Source: Allobosea caraganae
GTDB taxonomy: Bacteria; Pseudomonadota; Alphaproteobacteria; Rhizobiales; Beijerinckiaceae
Reading direction: 5' to 3'
Length of the DNA stretch: 64,000 bases
NCBI RefSeq assembly: GCF_003351345.1
Contig: NZ_QQTO01000019.1
Location: 1 to 64,000, forward strand
The notes under the pieces are model-generated. The model saw nothing but the letters and a program-made list of their open reading frames with translations, was not told the origin of the DNA and ran no database searches. A program made the translations under genes and the position numbers. Below are positions 7,438 to 16,854 of the stretch, piece after piece; the first letter of the stretch is position 1, and each line of letters starts with the position of its first letter.

Positions 7438-10389
7438 ATGCAACTCGGCAGAAGTTTAAAAGTACTTTTGAAGCTGATCCAAAATTCTGGCCTCAAATCC
7501 GTCAAGGACAGTGGCGGGATCATCAAGATGTTCGGTGATTTGAGAAAATTGGGCGACGACTACGTCGACCGATATCTCGACGATACGATCTCTGCGCTGA
7601 AGCGGGCATCCGATTCTAACCCATATTTCAACAAGCCGTTGATTCTGAACAGTTTTCTTCTCCATCTCGGCCGCGCCGCGTCAGCGCCGCCGCTGACCCT
7701 GGCCGAGAAGGCGGTCGTGATGTTGATCGGCGGGGGCGTGCTTGGCGGGGTCGGAGCCGGCGGCTACTCGATTTACGATCTGATCAACGCCCAGGTCAAC
7801 GGGAAGGACGAGCCGGCCCCCGAAAGTGCCGCCGCCTCCGCTGCGGAGGACCGTCCGGATTGGTCCAAGGACGAGGAGGCGTCGGCGGCGGCGACGAAGG
7901 ATCTGTCGGGCTACAGCAAGTCGACAGCGGGGCAGGCCATGTTCATCGACGCCATCGTCGGCGGCGGCGACCAGCGCATCAACTACGGCTTGGTCGGTGA
8001 GGAGGCCAAGCACAAGTCCGGCGTGAACCTGACGGGCATCGCGCATATCCTCGGCACGGACAATGGCGACCGCATCGTCGCCTCGCACGATGCCGACCAG
8101 GACAACGTGTTCCTCGGCCAGGGCGGCGACGATCGCCTGGAGGGCGGTCGCGGCCAGGACCTGCTCGACGGCGGCGACGGCAATGACTGGGTCGACGGCG
8201 GCGCCGACAACGACATGCTGTTCGGCGGCGACGGCAACGACGTGCTGCTGGGCGGGGACGGCAACGACGCCCTGTCGGGCGGCGCCGGCGCGGACCTGCT
8301 CCATGGTGGCGCAGGCGACGACACGGCCGACTACTCCGGCTCGTCCTCCGGCGTGCGCATCGATCTCGGGTCGGGCAAGGGCGATGGCGGCGACGCCAGC
8401 GGCGACGAGCTCGTCGACATCGAGCATGTCGTTGGTTCGGCCCATGACGACGTCATCACGGCCAAGGACGACGACACCGTCAACCTGTTCATCGGCGGCG
8501 CCGGCAACGACAGGCTCGACGGCCGCGGCGGCCACGACATGCTACAGGGCGAAGCCGGCGACGACACGCTGCTCGGCGGCTCGGGCGACGACATGCTCGA
8601 CGGCGGCTACGACAACGACATCCTCTACGGCGAGGCGGGCGAGGACCTGCTGATCGGCGGCCTCGGCAACGACCAGCTCTATGGCGGGTCCGGCGACGAT
8701 GCGCTGCATGGCGGGCGCGGCGCCGACCGTCTCGACGGTGGCGACGGCGACGACCTAGCAATCTACAGCGACAGCGCCGAGGGCATCAGCATCGATCTCG
8801 ACAGCAGCGTCGGCCATGGCGGCGACGCCGAGGGCGACATCCTGATCGGCATCGAGCATGTGATGGGCACGCAGCATGACGACATGCTGCTCGGCAGTGC
8901 CGCCGGCAACGTGCTGCTGGGCGGGCTCGGCAACGACGTGCTCCACGGCCGCGGCGGCGACGACCTCCTGGCCGGCGGCGCCGGCGCCGACCATCTCGAC
9001 GGCGGCGACGGCAACGATACGGCCGTCTACTCCGACTCCGCCGCCGGCGTCACGATCGACCTCGCCTACAGCACGGCATGGGGCGGCGAGGCCGACGGCG
9101 ACGTGCTGGTCTCGATCGAGAACCTGATCGGCTCGGTCCATGCCGACGCGTTGCTCGGCAGCCATGGCGCCAACAGGCTCTCCGGCGGGCGCGGCGACGA
9201 CGTCCTGCACGGCCGCGGTGGCGACGACCTGCTGGAGGGCGGCGCGGGTGCCGACGTCATCGACGGCGGCGACGGCCAGGACACGGTCAGCTACGCCAAC
9301 TCCGACGCCGGGGTGGACATCCACCTGGTGACCGGCCGGGCGCTCGGCGGGCACGCCCATGGCGACACGCTGATCAGCGTCGAGCATGCCATCGGCAGCG
9401 CCTACAACGACACGATCAGCGCCTATGGCAGTACGGCTGACACGACGCTGTCGGGCGGCGCCGGCAACGACCAGCTGACCGGCGGCTCGGGCAACGACAC
9501 GCTGATCGGCGGCTCCGGCTCCGACCGGCTGAGCGGCGGCGCCGGCATCGACACGGCCGACTACAGCGCCTCCAGCGCCGGCGTGCAGGTCAACCTCGAC
9601 ACCGGCTACGGCTTCGAGGGCGACGCCGAGGGCGACTGGCTGATCGAGGTGGAGAACCTCGTCGGCAGCGCGCATGGCGACGTGCTGATGGGCGATGCCA
9701 ACGCCAACCGGCTCGACGGCGGCGGCGGCGACGACCGCCTCGACGGCGGTGCCGGAGGAGACCAGATCAATGGTGGCGAGGGTAGCGACACCGTCGACTA
9801 CAGCCGCTCCAACGCGGCCGTCCGCGTCGATCTCAACGCCGGCACGGCCTCCGGCGGCCATGCCGAGGGCGATACGCTGAGCGGGGTCGAGAACCTGATC
9901 GGCAGCAACAGCCATGACGTTGCCTACGGCAGCGACGGCGCCAACCGCATGGAAGGCCTCGCCGGCAACGACGAGTTCTACGGGCATGGCGGCGACGACG
10001 TGCTCGAGGGCGGCGCGGGCGCCGACTATCTCGACGGCGGCGCCGGCAACGACGTGCTGGCCGGCGGCGACAGCGACGACCGCCTCATCGGCGGCTCCGG
10101 CAACGACCGTATCGAAGGCGGCAGCGGCTGGGACCAGCTATGGGGCGGCGAGGGCGCCGACAGCTTCGTCTTCGCCGGCGCCTGGGGCGACGACGTCATC
10201 CACGACTTCGCCGACGAGGACGTCATCGCTCTCGACGCCGCCGCCTACGGCCAGCTCGACGCCGTGCTCGCCAATGCCGTGCAGAGCGGCGCCAACCTCC
10301 TGCTCGACTTCGGCAACGGCGCGACCATCACCATCGCCAACGCCAGCCGGGACTCCATCACCACAGACGACTTCGCCCGCGCCGCGTAA
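7438..10389 (+). CDS. Large RTX calcium-binding protein A, probable type I secretion substrate
   Basis: 983 residues from ATG 7438, chosen because it aligns with the start of the paralog at 10474 (M.xG.SL.VLLK.I.N.G.K.VKD); the frame itself opens at 7396. An N-terminal domain (1-~180) contains a hydrophobic glycine-zipper segment (IGGGVLGGVGAGGYSIYDL, ~100-118). It is followed by about six modules, each of nonapeptide GGxGxDxLx RTX repeats plus a strand such as ADYSGSSSGVRIDLGSG. The tail SFVFAGAWGDDVIHDF...DSITTDDFARAA resembles C-terminal type I signals. Calcium-dependent folding outside the cell is expected. No enzymatic domain was seen, so adhesin or surface-layer roles are plausible. Confidence 0.88.
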   Translation: MQLGRSLKVLLKLIQNSGLKSVKDSGGIIKMFGDLRKLGDDYVDRYLDDTISALKRASDSNPYFNKPLILNSFLLHLGRAASAPPLTLAEKAVVMLIGGGVLGGVGAGGYSIYDLINAQVNGKDEPAPESAAASAAEDRPDWSKDEEASAAATKDLSGYSKSTAGQAMFIDAIVGGGDQRINYGLVGEEAKHKSGVNLTGIAHILGTDNGDRIVASHDADQDNVFLGQGGDDRLEGGRGQDLLDGGDGNDWVDGGADNDMLFGGDGNDVLLGGDGNDALSGGAGADLLHGGAGDDTADYSGSSSGVRIDLGSGKGDGGDASGDELVDIEHVVGSAHDDVITAKDDDTVNLFIGGAGNDRLDGRGGHDMLQGEAGDDTLLGGSGDDMLDGGYDNDILYGEAGEDLLIGGLGNDQLYGGSGDDALHGGRGADRLDGGDGDDLAIYSDSAEGISIDLDSSVGHGGDAEGDILIGIEHVMGTQHDDMLLGSAAGNVLLGGLGNDVLHGRGGDDLLAGGAGADHLDGGDGNDTAVYSDSAAGVTIDLAYSTAWGGEADGDVLVSIENLIGSVHADALLGSHGANRLSGGRGDDVLHGRGGDDLLEGGAGADVIDGGDGQDTVSYANSDAGVDIHLVTGRALGGHAHGDTLISVEHAIGSAYNDTISAYGSTADTTLSGGAGNDQLTGGSGNDTLIGGSGSDRLSGGAGIDTADYSASSAGVQVNLDTGYGFEGDAEGDWLIEVENLVGSAHGDVLMGDANANRLDGGGGDDRLDGGAGGDQINGGEGSDTVDYSRSNAAVRVDLNAGTASGGHAEGDTLSGVENLIGSNSHDVAYGSDGANRMEGLAGNDEFYGHGGDDVLEGGAGADYLDGGAGNDVLAGGDSDDRLIGGSGNDRIEGGSGWDQLWGGEGADSFVFAGAWGDDVIHDFADEDVIALDAAAYGQLDAVLANAVQSGANLLLDFGNGATITIANASRDSITTDDFARAA

Positions 10390-10397
10390 CCGCGCCA

Positions 10398-10430
10398 AGG
10401 CCCCGTCGACAAGCAAGCCGCACGGGGCCT
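10398..10430 (+). terminator. Hairpin between the two RTX genes
   Basis: Nine-base stem AGGCCCCGT (10398-10406) pairs with ACGGGGCCT (10422-10430) over a 15-base loop, eight bases after the first RTX stop. No T-run follows, so it may attenuate or protect the 3' end rather than terminate fully. Confidence 0.45.
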
Positions 10431-10473
10431 AGCGACCCATTATCCGCGCACGTTCAACACTAGGGGAAAAACA

Positions 10474-13032
10474 ATGAACATCGGTAAATCACTCAGCGTC
10501 CTGCTGAAGATCATATCCAATGCCGGCTTCAAGACCGTCAAGGATGTCGGCATGAAAGTCGTCTTTTCCAATTTGAGGAAGATGACCGACGATTTCGTCG
10601 AGCGAGGTCTGGACGATCTCATCAACGGATTGAAGATTGCAGCGAGCCGAGGCAGCGACTCCGTCACCAAGGGTGCGCTCATCAAGGATTTCATGAAAAT
10701 GGCGAGCGGCGGGGCGACCACGCCGCTGACGATCGCCGAGATGGCCATCGTAGGTGTGGTTGGCGCAGGCATGCTCGGGGGTGTCGGAGCCGGCGGCTAC
10801 TCGATCTATGATCTGATCAACGCCCAGGTCAACGGCAAGGACGAGCCGGACGCCGAAGGTGCCGCCGCCCCGGCTCAGGCCGCCCAGGACGACCGTCCGG
10901 ATTGGTCCAAGGACGAGGAGGCGTCGGCGGCCGCGACCAAGGACCTGTCGGGTTACAGCAAGTCGACGGCGGGCCAGGCCATGTTCATCGACGCCATCGT
11001 CGGCGGCAGCGACCAGCGCGTCAACTACGGCCTGGTCGGCGAGGACGCCAAGCACAAGTCCGGCGCCAACCTGGCGGGGATCGCCCATATCATCGGCACC
11101 GACAATGGCGACCGCATCGTCGCCTCGCACGATGCCGACCAGGACAACGTATTCCTCGGCCAAGGCGGTGACGATCGCCTGGAAGGCGGTCGCGGCCAGG
11201 ACCTGCTCGACGGCGGCGACGGCAATGACTGGATCGAGGGCGGCGCCGACAACGACATGCTGCTCGGCGGTGACGGCAACGACGTGCTGCTGGGCGGTGA
11301 CGGTGACGACGCCCTCTCGGGCGGGGTCGGCGCGGACCTGCTCCATGGTGGCGCAGGCGACGACACGGCCGATTATTCCGGCTCGTCTTCCGGCGTGCGC
11401 ATCGACCTCGGGCTGGGCAAGGGTGATGGCGGCGACGCCAGCGGCGACGAGCTGATCGATATCGAGCACGTTCTCGGCTCGGCTCATGACGACACGATCA
11501 TCGCTAAGGATGACGACACCCTCAATCTGTTCATCGGCGGCGCCGGCAACGACACGCTCGACGGCCGCGGCGGTAACGACATGTTGCAGGGCGAAGCCGG
11601 CGATGACACGCTGCTCGGCGGCTCGGGCGACGACATGCTCGACGGTGGCTATGACAACGACATCCTCTACGGCGAGGCGGGCGAGGACCTGCTGGTCGGC
11701 GGCCTCGGCAACGACCAACTGTATGGCGGTTCCGGTGGCGATACATTGCATGGCGGCCGTGGTGCGGACCTGCTCGACGGCGGCGATGGCGACGACCTCG
11801 CACTCTATAGCGACGGGGCCGAGGGCATCAGCATCGACCTCGAAAGCGGCGTAGGCCGTGGCGGCGATGCTGAGGGCGATACCCTGATCGGCATCGAGCA
11901 CGTGATCGGCACGCAGCGTGATGACATGCTGCTCGGCAATGCCGCAGGTAATATGCTGCTGGGCGGGCTCGGCAACGACGTGATCCACGGCCGCGCCGGC
12001 GACGACCTGCTGATCGGCGGCATCGGCTCCGACCATCTCGACGGCGGCGACGGCAACGATACGGCCGTCTACTCCGACTCTGCCGCCGGCGTCGTCATCG
12101 ACCTCGCCAACGGCACGGCGTCGGGCGGCGAGGCCAACGGCGACGTGCTGGTCTCGATCGAGAACCTGATCGGCTCGGCCCATGCCGACGCGTTGCTCGG
12201 CAGCAATGGCGCCAACAGGCTCTCCGGCGGGCGCGGCGACGACGTCCTGCACGGCCGCGGTGGCGACGACCTGCTGGAGGGCGGCGCGGGGGCCGACGTC
12301 ATCGACGGCGGCGACGGCCAGGACACGGTCAGCTACGCCAACTCCGACGCCGGGGTGGACATCCACCTGGTGACCGGCCGGGCGCTGGGCGGACACGCCC
12401 ATGGCGACACGCTGATCGGCATCGAGCGTGCCATCGGCAGCGCCTACAACGACACGATCAGCGCCTATGGCAGCACCGCCGACACGACGCTGTCGGGCGG
12501 CGCCGGCACCGACCAGCTGACCGGCGGCTCGGGCAACGACACGCTGATCGGCGGCTCCGGCTCCGATCGGCTGAGCGGCGGCGCCGGCATCGACACGGCC
12601 GATTACAGCCAGTCGGGCACCGGCATCCAGGTCAGCCTGAACTCCGGCTACGGCTTCGAGGGCGACGCCCAGGGCGACTGGCTGATCGAGGTGGAGAACC
12701 TCGTCGGCAGCGCGCATGACGACGTGCTGATGGGCGATGCCAAGGCCAACCGGCTCGACGGCGGCGCCGGATCGGACGAGATCTGGGGCGGAGCGGGTGC
12801 AGACAGCTTCGTCTTCGCCGGCGCCTGGGGCAGCGACGTCGTCCACGACTTCACCGACGAGGACGTCATAGACCTCGACGCCGGCGCCTATGCCCAGCTC
12901 GACGCCGTGCTCGCCAATGCCGTGCAGAGCGGCAACAACCTGCTGCTCGACTTCGGCAATGGCTCGACCATCACCATCGTCAATGCCAGCCGGGACACCA
13001 TCACGACAGACGACTTCGCCCGCGCCGCGTAA
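10474..13032 (+). CDS. Large RTX calcium-binding protein B, paralog of protein A
   Basis: 852 residues from ATG 10474 with AGGGGAAAAAC just upstream. It has the same plan as protein A: N-terminal domain with glycine-zipper VGAGMLGGVGAGGYSIYDL, linker DDRPDWSKDEEASAAATKDL, five RTX/strand modules and the same C-terminal secretion tail (SFVFAGAWGSDVVHDF...DFARAA). It lacks one ~130-residue module present in A just before the tail. Long stretches are nearly identical at DNA level (9171-9560 against 12213-12600), pointing to recent duplication or gene conversion. Probably co-secreted by the system at 4122-7285. Confidence 0.88.
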   Translation: MNIGKSLSVLLKIISNAGFKTVKDVGMKVVFSNLRKMTDDFVERGLDDLINGLKIAASRGSDSVTKGALIKDFMKMASGGATTPLTIAEMAIVGVVGAGMLGGVGAGGYSIYDLINAQVNGKDEPDAEGAAAPAQAAQDDRPDWSKDEEASAAATKDLSGYSKSTAGQAMFIDAIVGGSDQRVNYGLVGEDAKHKSGANLAGIAHIIGTDNGDRIVASHDADQDNVFLGQGGDDRLEGGRGQDLLDGGDGNDWIEGGADNDMLLGGDGNDVLLGGDGDDALSGGVGADLLHGGAGDDTADYSGSSSGVRIDLGLGKGDGGDASGDELIDIEHVLGSAHDDTIIAKDDDTLNLFIGGAGNDTLDGRGGNDMLQGEAGDDTLLGGSGDDMLDGGYDNDILYGEAGEDLLVGGLGNDQLYGGSGGDTLHGGRGADLLDGGDGDDLALYSDGAEGISIDLESGVGRGGDAEGDTLIGIEHVIGTQRDDMLLGNAAGNMLLGGLGNDVIHGRAGDDLLIGGIGSDHLDGGDGNDTAVYSDSAAGVVIDLANGTASGGEANGDVLVSIENLIGSAHADALLGSNGANRLSGGRGDDVLHGRGGDDLLEGGAGADVIDGGDGQDTVSYANSDAGVDIHLVTGRALGGHAHGDTLIGIERAIGSAYNDTISAYGSTADTTLSGGAGTDQLTGGSGNDTLIGGSGSDRLSGGAGIDTADYSQSGTGIQVSLNSGYGFEGDAQGDWLIEVENLVGSAHDDVLMGDAKANRLDGGAGSDEIWGGAGADSFVFAGAWGSDVVHDFTDEDVIDLDAGAYAQLDAVLANAVQSGNNLLLDFGNGSTITIVNASRDTITTDDFARAA

Positions 13033-13088
13033 TGTGCCGGCTCCGTCGGCGATCCCCTTCCGGGCGGTCGCCGGCGGTTCCATCAGCT

Positions 13089-13112
13089 GCCTGCTGCCAA
13101 TTGGCAGCAGGC
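13089..13112 (+). terminator. Perfect hairpin after RTX gene B
   Basis: Ten-base perfect stem GCCTGCTGCC (13089-13098) / GGCAGCAGGC (13103-13112) with loop AATT, 57 bp after the RTX stop. No clear T-tract follows. It lies between convergent genes and may serve both. Confidence 0.6.
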
Positions 13113-13193
13113 AAACTCGACGACGGTGACCAAGCCGCCATTTCTCGTGAAGAGGTTGGCTCAGTCTGGAATGTCGGCGGTGAAGAGAGAAGG

Positions 13194-14912
13194 TCAGGGC
13201 TTTCTTTCGAAGCCCCGCGAAGTCAGATTCACCAGCGCCATGTCCAGGCCGAAGATTTGCCTGGCGGTGATAGACGTAGCTTCCGCGAACTGGTCGACGG
13301 CACGCGGGTCACCACGGGCGCGAACAGCTTCCAGCGTGTAATAAAGCGCTACAAAGTGACAAATCGCCGCCGTATGGGCCTCTTGCGCAATGTTTTCAGT
13401 CGGTTTGGGCCGTAGCGAGTCAAGCGCATAGGCAATCTGCCGGGAAAGCGCCTTGATCGATTCAACAGCGGGGTCCCCGGCCTTGTGGGTGGCTGTCCAT
13501 AAAATGGCGGCAATGGCCGTCAGTGAGTCTGCCAGCCTTTGGGGCGACAAACCGAAATCTCCCAGCAATCCCGCGAACGTGCCCGCGAAATCGTGTCGTT
13601 CGATCATCGCATCGAATTCCTCCGCGGAACTGGAGTCATTCTTCGCAAGGCTGGCAACGAAGCTGCTCCGTTCGCCGTCGGGTACGCTGGCGTCCAGGGC
13701 AATTTCGGAGAGGGCGTCGAATGCCGGTATCCCGTGCTCCGCCGAGAGGACTCTTTCCAGAAAGACCGGGCCCAGCGGGGCGTGGATTGCCGGGCTGACG
13801 ATGGGCGCCAGCCTGGCCCACCGCAGACGGCTGCTGACGACGACCGGCTGCGGCAGGCTGTAGGCTTCCCGGGATGGAAGCTGAGAGAACTCGTTGGGCT
13901 CCCTCAGTTCCTGGCTGTGCTTCACCCATGCGCTCGGCACGCACCCCATCAGATCGACGAAGACGTGATGAAAGCTGGCGTAGCTTCCGAAGCCGGCGTC
14001 GAGGGCCGTCTTCAGCAAATTGGCGCCGGGACGATAGCCCTCCAGGAATCGGTCAAGCCTGATCCGGTTGCGCCAATCCATGAAGCTGTGGCCGGTATTG
14101 TCGACGAGCAGCCGGCTGAGATACGGCGCGCCAATTCCGGCTGCGTCTGCAAGCTTGGAGAGCGATGGCATGCCGCCGCTTTCGCGCAGCAGGAGCAGCG
14201 CTCGGGACACGGCCGGATGCATAGGCCGCTCGGCCGCTGGCGGCTTGTCCCTGCTCGCCCGCCAGGCGCGCTTGAAGGCGTATTGAATTCCAGCATTGTA
14301 AACGGCTGGCTCATCGGAATCCTGTGCCACCTGACTGAGCAGTCGGTCGAGATCGACAAGCTCTTCGCCAGCGAGGACGCGAGAGGGCTGTTCCGTAATC
14401 TCGGCAAGACTCTCCGGATCGAGCAGATCGGCTCTGCCCAGGACAACCCACATCTCCAATGTGGACGAGCGGTTGAGTCGATGTTGCCGCCCAGGCGGCA
14501 TCCATATCAGTGTTCCAGGCCTCAGTTCATAGACTTGGTTGCTCAATGTCAGTGCGCCAGCGCCTCGAACGACCAAGTCGAACTCGAGGCTGGCGTGATG
14601 GTGGTCGATTTGGAGCTTCGAAGCCGGCGCGGTTCGGCGCACGTAGCCGTCGGGGCGCCCCTGAATTAGTCGGGTCTCGTCGGTAATGTCGGCAACCTCA
14701 ACCAGAATTGCAGAACACGGTAGGCTCCGGTGCAACGGGGGGCAAGCGCAAAAGATTTGAAGGTCACAACAACAGTATTGACGCCAAGTCGAACGCGGGT
14801 TCCTGTCCGCATAGAAGCGTAACGGCCCGCCGTCGTTCGAAGTCGCAGAAAATCCTGCCGCAGCGGTGATTCGGCGCCCCCCGACGTAGTCGATTCCTAT
14901 TCTGGCCAACAT
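13194..14912 (-). CDS. AraC-family regulator with cupin domain and extra C-terminal domain
   Basis: The frame spans 572 codons, but the first ~60-70 look non-coding (Cys/Arg-rich, no ribosome site). The protein probably begins near ILVEVADITDE (about 14700) at a non-ATG start. Then come a cupin sensor (IDHHHASLEFDLVVRGAG, then ELRPGTLIWMPPGRQHRL), an AraC double helix-turn-helix (LADAAGIGAPYLSRLL and ALDAGFGSYASFHHVF) and, unusually, about 210 further residues after the DNA-binding domain. That extension (ADSLTAIAAILWTATHKAG and ICHFVALYYTLEAV) is helical and unrecognised. Ordinary AraC proteins end soon after the second helix-turn-helix. Target unknown. Confidence 0.75.
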   Translation of the reverse strand: MLARIGIDYVGGRRITAAAGFSATSNDGGPLRFYADRNPRSTWRQYCCCDLQIFCACPPLHRSLPCSAILVEVADITDETRLIQGRPDGYVRRTAPASKLQIDHHHASLEFDLVVRGAGALTLSNQVYELRPGTLIWMPPGRQHRLNRSSTLEMWVVLGRADLLDPESLAEITEQPSRVLAGEELVDLDRLLSQVAQDSDEPAVYNAGIQYAFKRAWRASRDKPPAAERPMHPAVSRALLLLRESGGMPSLSKLADAAGIGAPYLSRLLVDNTGHSFMDWRNRIRLDRFLEGYRPGANLLKTALDAGFGSYASFHHVFVDLMGCVPSAWVKHSQELREPNEFSQLPSREAYSLPQPVVVSSRLRWARLAPIVSPAIHAPLGPVFLERVLSAEHGIPAFDALSEIALDASVPDGERSSFVASLAKNDSSSAEEFDAMIERHDFAGTFAGLLGDFGLSPQRLADSLTAIAAILWTATHKAGDPAVESIKALSRQIAYALDSLRPKPTENIAQEAHTAAICHFVALYYTLEAVRARGDPRAVDQFAEATSITARQIFGLDMALVNLTSRGFERKP

Positions 14913-15543
14913 TCATGCGGCGGCGACGCGAACCGACCGCCTTGCTGCCGGGCAGACGGTCGTCAGTGCAGCTCAATAACCCGAGGGCGCAGGGCGGCGA
15001 CCTCAATCTATGTCCTAGCCGTCTGAAAGGCGGCCGGACGGCTAGGCAGCGCCACGGCGCCGCCCTAGTCGACCGACGAGACGTTGGCGGGGGCCCGAGC
15101 CCTCGTCAGCGCCGGAATCACCTTCGCATTTGGATGGCGATCAGCCAGAGCGAGGCGATGATGGTCCTCCGGAGATCAGATCGCTCCCGGCCTTGTCCAG
15201 GGCGAGAACGGGGACATACGATAGCAGGTTGATCTCGGCGAAATCGTCGGTGTTCAAGGTCGACCTAGCGCTCGCGACGCTCGCGATTGGCGGGATCGTT
15301 TCGATGGAAAAAGTCGCTGTGACCGATCAAGATCGGGAGCGGACTTCGCCCTGAGTAATAGATGTAGCGCATCGGCTAATCGTCTCCCTCGCGCCAAGTG
15401 CGGAACTTCGGAGCTTGCCGACAAGCCGACATTGGTCATTGCATCTAGCGGCGGCCCCCGCACTGAGCGGAAGCTGCTTCCGCTCAGTGCGTTTGATCTG
15501 GTGCGGTGTGGTATTGAGGGTGCCGTCTTCGGCGTCTGATCCG
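14913..15543. other. Stretch without a convincing gene
   Basis: Short open frames on both strands lack ribosome sites and homology. A minus-strand segment near 15250-15372 (MRYIYYSGRSPLPILIG) has protein-like composition but stops after ~36 codons and may be a remnant. The stretch also holds the strong hairpin at 15460-15490. Confidence 0.35.
15460..15490 (-). terminator. Strong 14-bp-stem hairpin downstream of the acyl-CoA dehydrogenase gene
   Basis: GCACTGAGCGGAAG (15460-15473) pairs perfectly with CTTCCGCTCAGTGC (15477-15490) around a three-base loop. It lies 54 bases past the stop of the minus-strand gene ending at 15544. No U-tract; likely a 3'-end or termination structure. Confidence 0.55.
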
Positions 15544-16719
15544 TCAGAAAATCGCCTCTGTCCGCAGGCCTAGCGCCATCGCACCGGCGTAGCGAGACTG
15601 AGGACCGGCCTGGAGAGGGTGAAAGCGTGCGCCCTGAATGTCACGAAACAGGCGTTCCAGTCCTGTCTCACGGTAAAACGACGCACCGCCCGCCAGCTCC
15701 ATGGCCAGGTCGACGGTTGCTATCGCATGCCGGGCGACAAGAGTGCGCCCTATCATGACTTCGTTCACCGTCTCGGCGGACGGGGCGTTGCGCGCGACCA
15801 TGTCGAGCATCCAGCGATGCGCCAGCTGCGCGGCGCGCAATTCGGTTTCCATGCGGCCAGCGAGCGATTGGTCCGGTGCTGGCTTCTTCTTCGCGATCTC
15901 GACAGCGATATCGCGGGCGCTTTCTGCAACTCCGAGATAGACGGCGTAGATCAGCGGGAAGGCAATCGTCGCGATCGTCTGGAAAACCGGATGCCACTCG
16001 CCGGCCTTGCGCGAAAAAGCGACGTTCGCGTCGGGAATGAAGAGGTTGTCGATCACGACGTCGTTCGAGGCAGTGCCGCGCATACCAAGCGTGCGCCAGG
16101 TGTTCTCGATGCGCACAGCCGCGGACTTCATCGGCACGCCGAAATGAATGACCGAGCGACTGCCGTCTTCCCCCTCGTGGATCGCGCCGGTCATGAGAAT
16201 GTCGCCGGCCTCGGCGCCGGAGGTGAATACCTTCCGGGCCGTGATCCGATAGCCGTCGGCGACTTTCACAGCCTTCCCCGAGCCGCCGATCCAGTCCGAG
16301 CCACCTGACGAGAGAAGGATGATTTTCTCATCCGCGACCCTCTTCAAGAGAGGTTCGACGGCGGCCACCTTCTGGTGACGCCAGCGCCAGGCAGGAATGG
16401 CGACCTGATGCGTGTGCATGGAAAAGGCGAGTGCGGTGGAACCGCATGCACGCCCGAGCACGCGCAGCATCTCGGCGAGCTCGGATATTTCGGCGCCGCC
16501 ACCGCCGAGTTCCCGAGGGACGCCTGCCTCCACCAGGCCAGCCTTCTTCAGAAGGGTGTAGTTCTCGCCGACGAAACTGTCGTTCTGGTCGATTTCGGCA
16601 GCGCGTTCGGCGAGTTTTCGCGAAAGATGGTGCGCAATTTCCACGATACCGCCGGCGCAATCGCCGGTGTTTTCGACAGCTGAGGTGGCTGGAGCTTTCG
16701 AAGCGACGTTCGTCGGCAT
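15544..16719 (-). CDS. Acyl-CoA dehydrogenase-like flavoprotein
   Basis: 391 residues from ATG 16719, which has GGAGG five bases upstream; in-frame sequence further upstream overlaps the divergent regulator and is not coding. The acyl-CoA dehydrogenase fold is clear: N-terminal helices (LKKAGLVEAGVPRELGGGG), middle beta domain (ITARKVFTSGAEAGDILMTG, then RTLGMRGTASNDVVIDNLFI) and C-terminal helical domain. The usual catalytic glutamate cannot be placed. The family includes dehydrogenases, FMN-dependent monooxygenases such as DszC, and nitroalkane oxidases, so the reaction is open. Divergent from an HxlR regulator 136 bp away, its likely controller. Confidence 0.82.
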   Translation of the reverse strand: MPTNVASKAPATSAVENTGDCAGGIVEIAHHLSRKLAERAAEIDQNDSFVGENYTLLKKAGLVEAGVPRELGGGGAEISELAEMLRVLGRACGSTALAFSMHTHQVAIPAWRWRHQKVAAVEPLLKRVADEKIILLSSGGSDWIGGSGKAVKVADGYRITARKVFTSGAEAGDILMTGAIHEGEDGSRSVIHFGVPMKSAAVRIENTWRTLGMRGTASNDVVIDNLFIPDANVAFSRKAGEWHPVFQTIATIAFPLIYAVYLGVAESARDIAVEIAKKKPAPDQSLAGRMETELRAAQLAHRWMLDMVARNAPSAETVNEVMIGRTLVARHAIATVDLAMELAGGASFYRETGLERLFRDIQGARFHPLQAGPQSRYAGAMALGLRTEAIF

Positions 16720-16854
16720 GGCGTCCTCCATTTCCTGTGAGGCTGAAGGATCGGAGCTGAAGTCGTGAGGGTCCAGTTCAGCAACTGTACTAGAGCCGCC
16801 TTTTGCATGAGACTGATCCGGTACCATTCGCCAATAGAACAGCGGGGGCTCGAA

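Noticed and set aside
7438..7990. LapA-type N-terminal retention module in the RTX proteins
   Set aside because: No di-alanine cleavage motif or typical Ig-like retention fold could be seen, and no LapD/LapG-like genes are nearby.
10489..13083. An 864-codon minus-strand frame opposite the second RTX gene, and a similar one at 8755-9987
   Set aside because: They are shadows of the GGC/GAC-rich RTX repeats. Translation is low-complexity Val/Ala/Gly with no ribosome site or domain.
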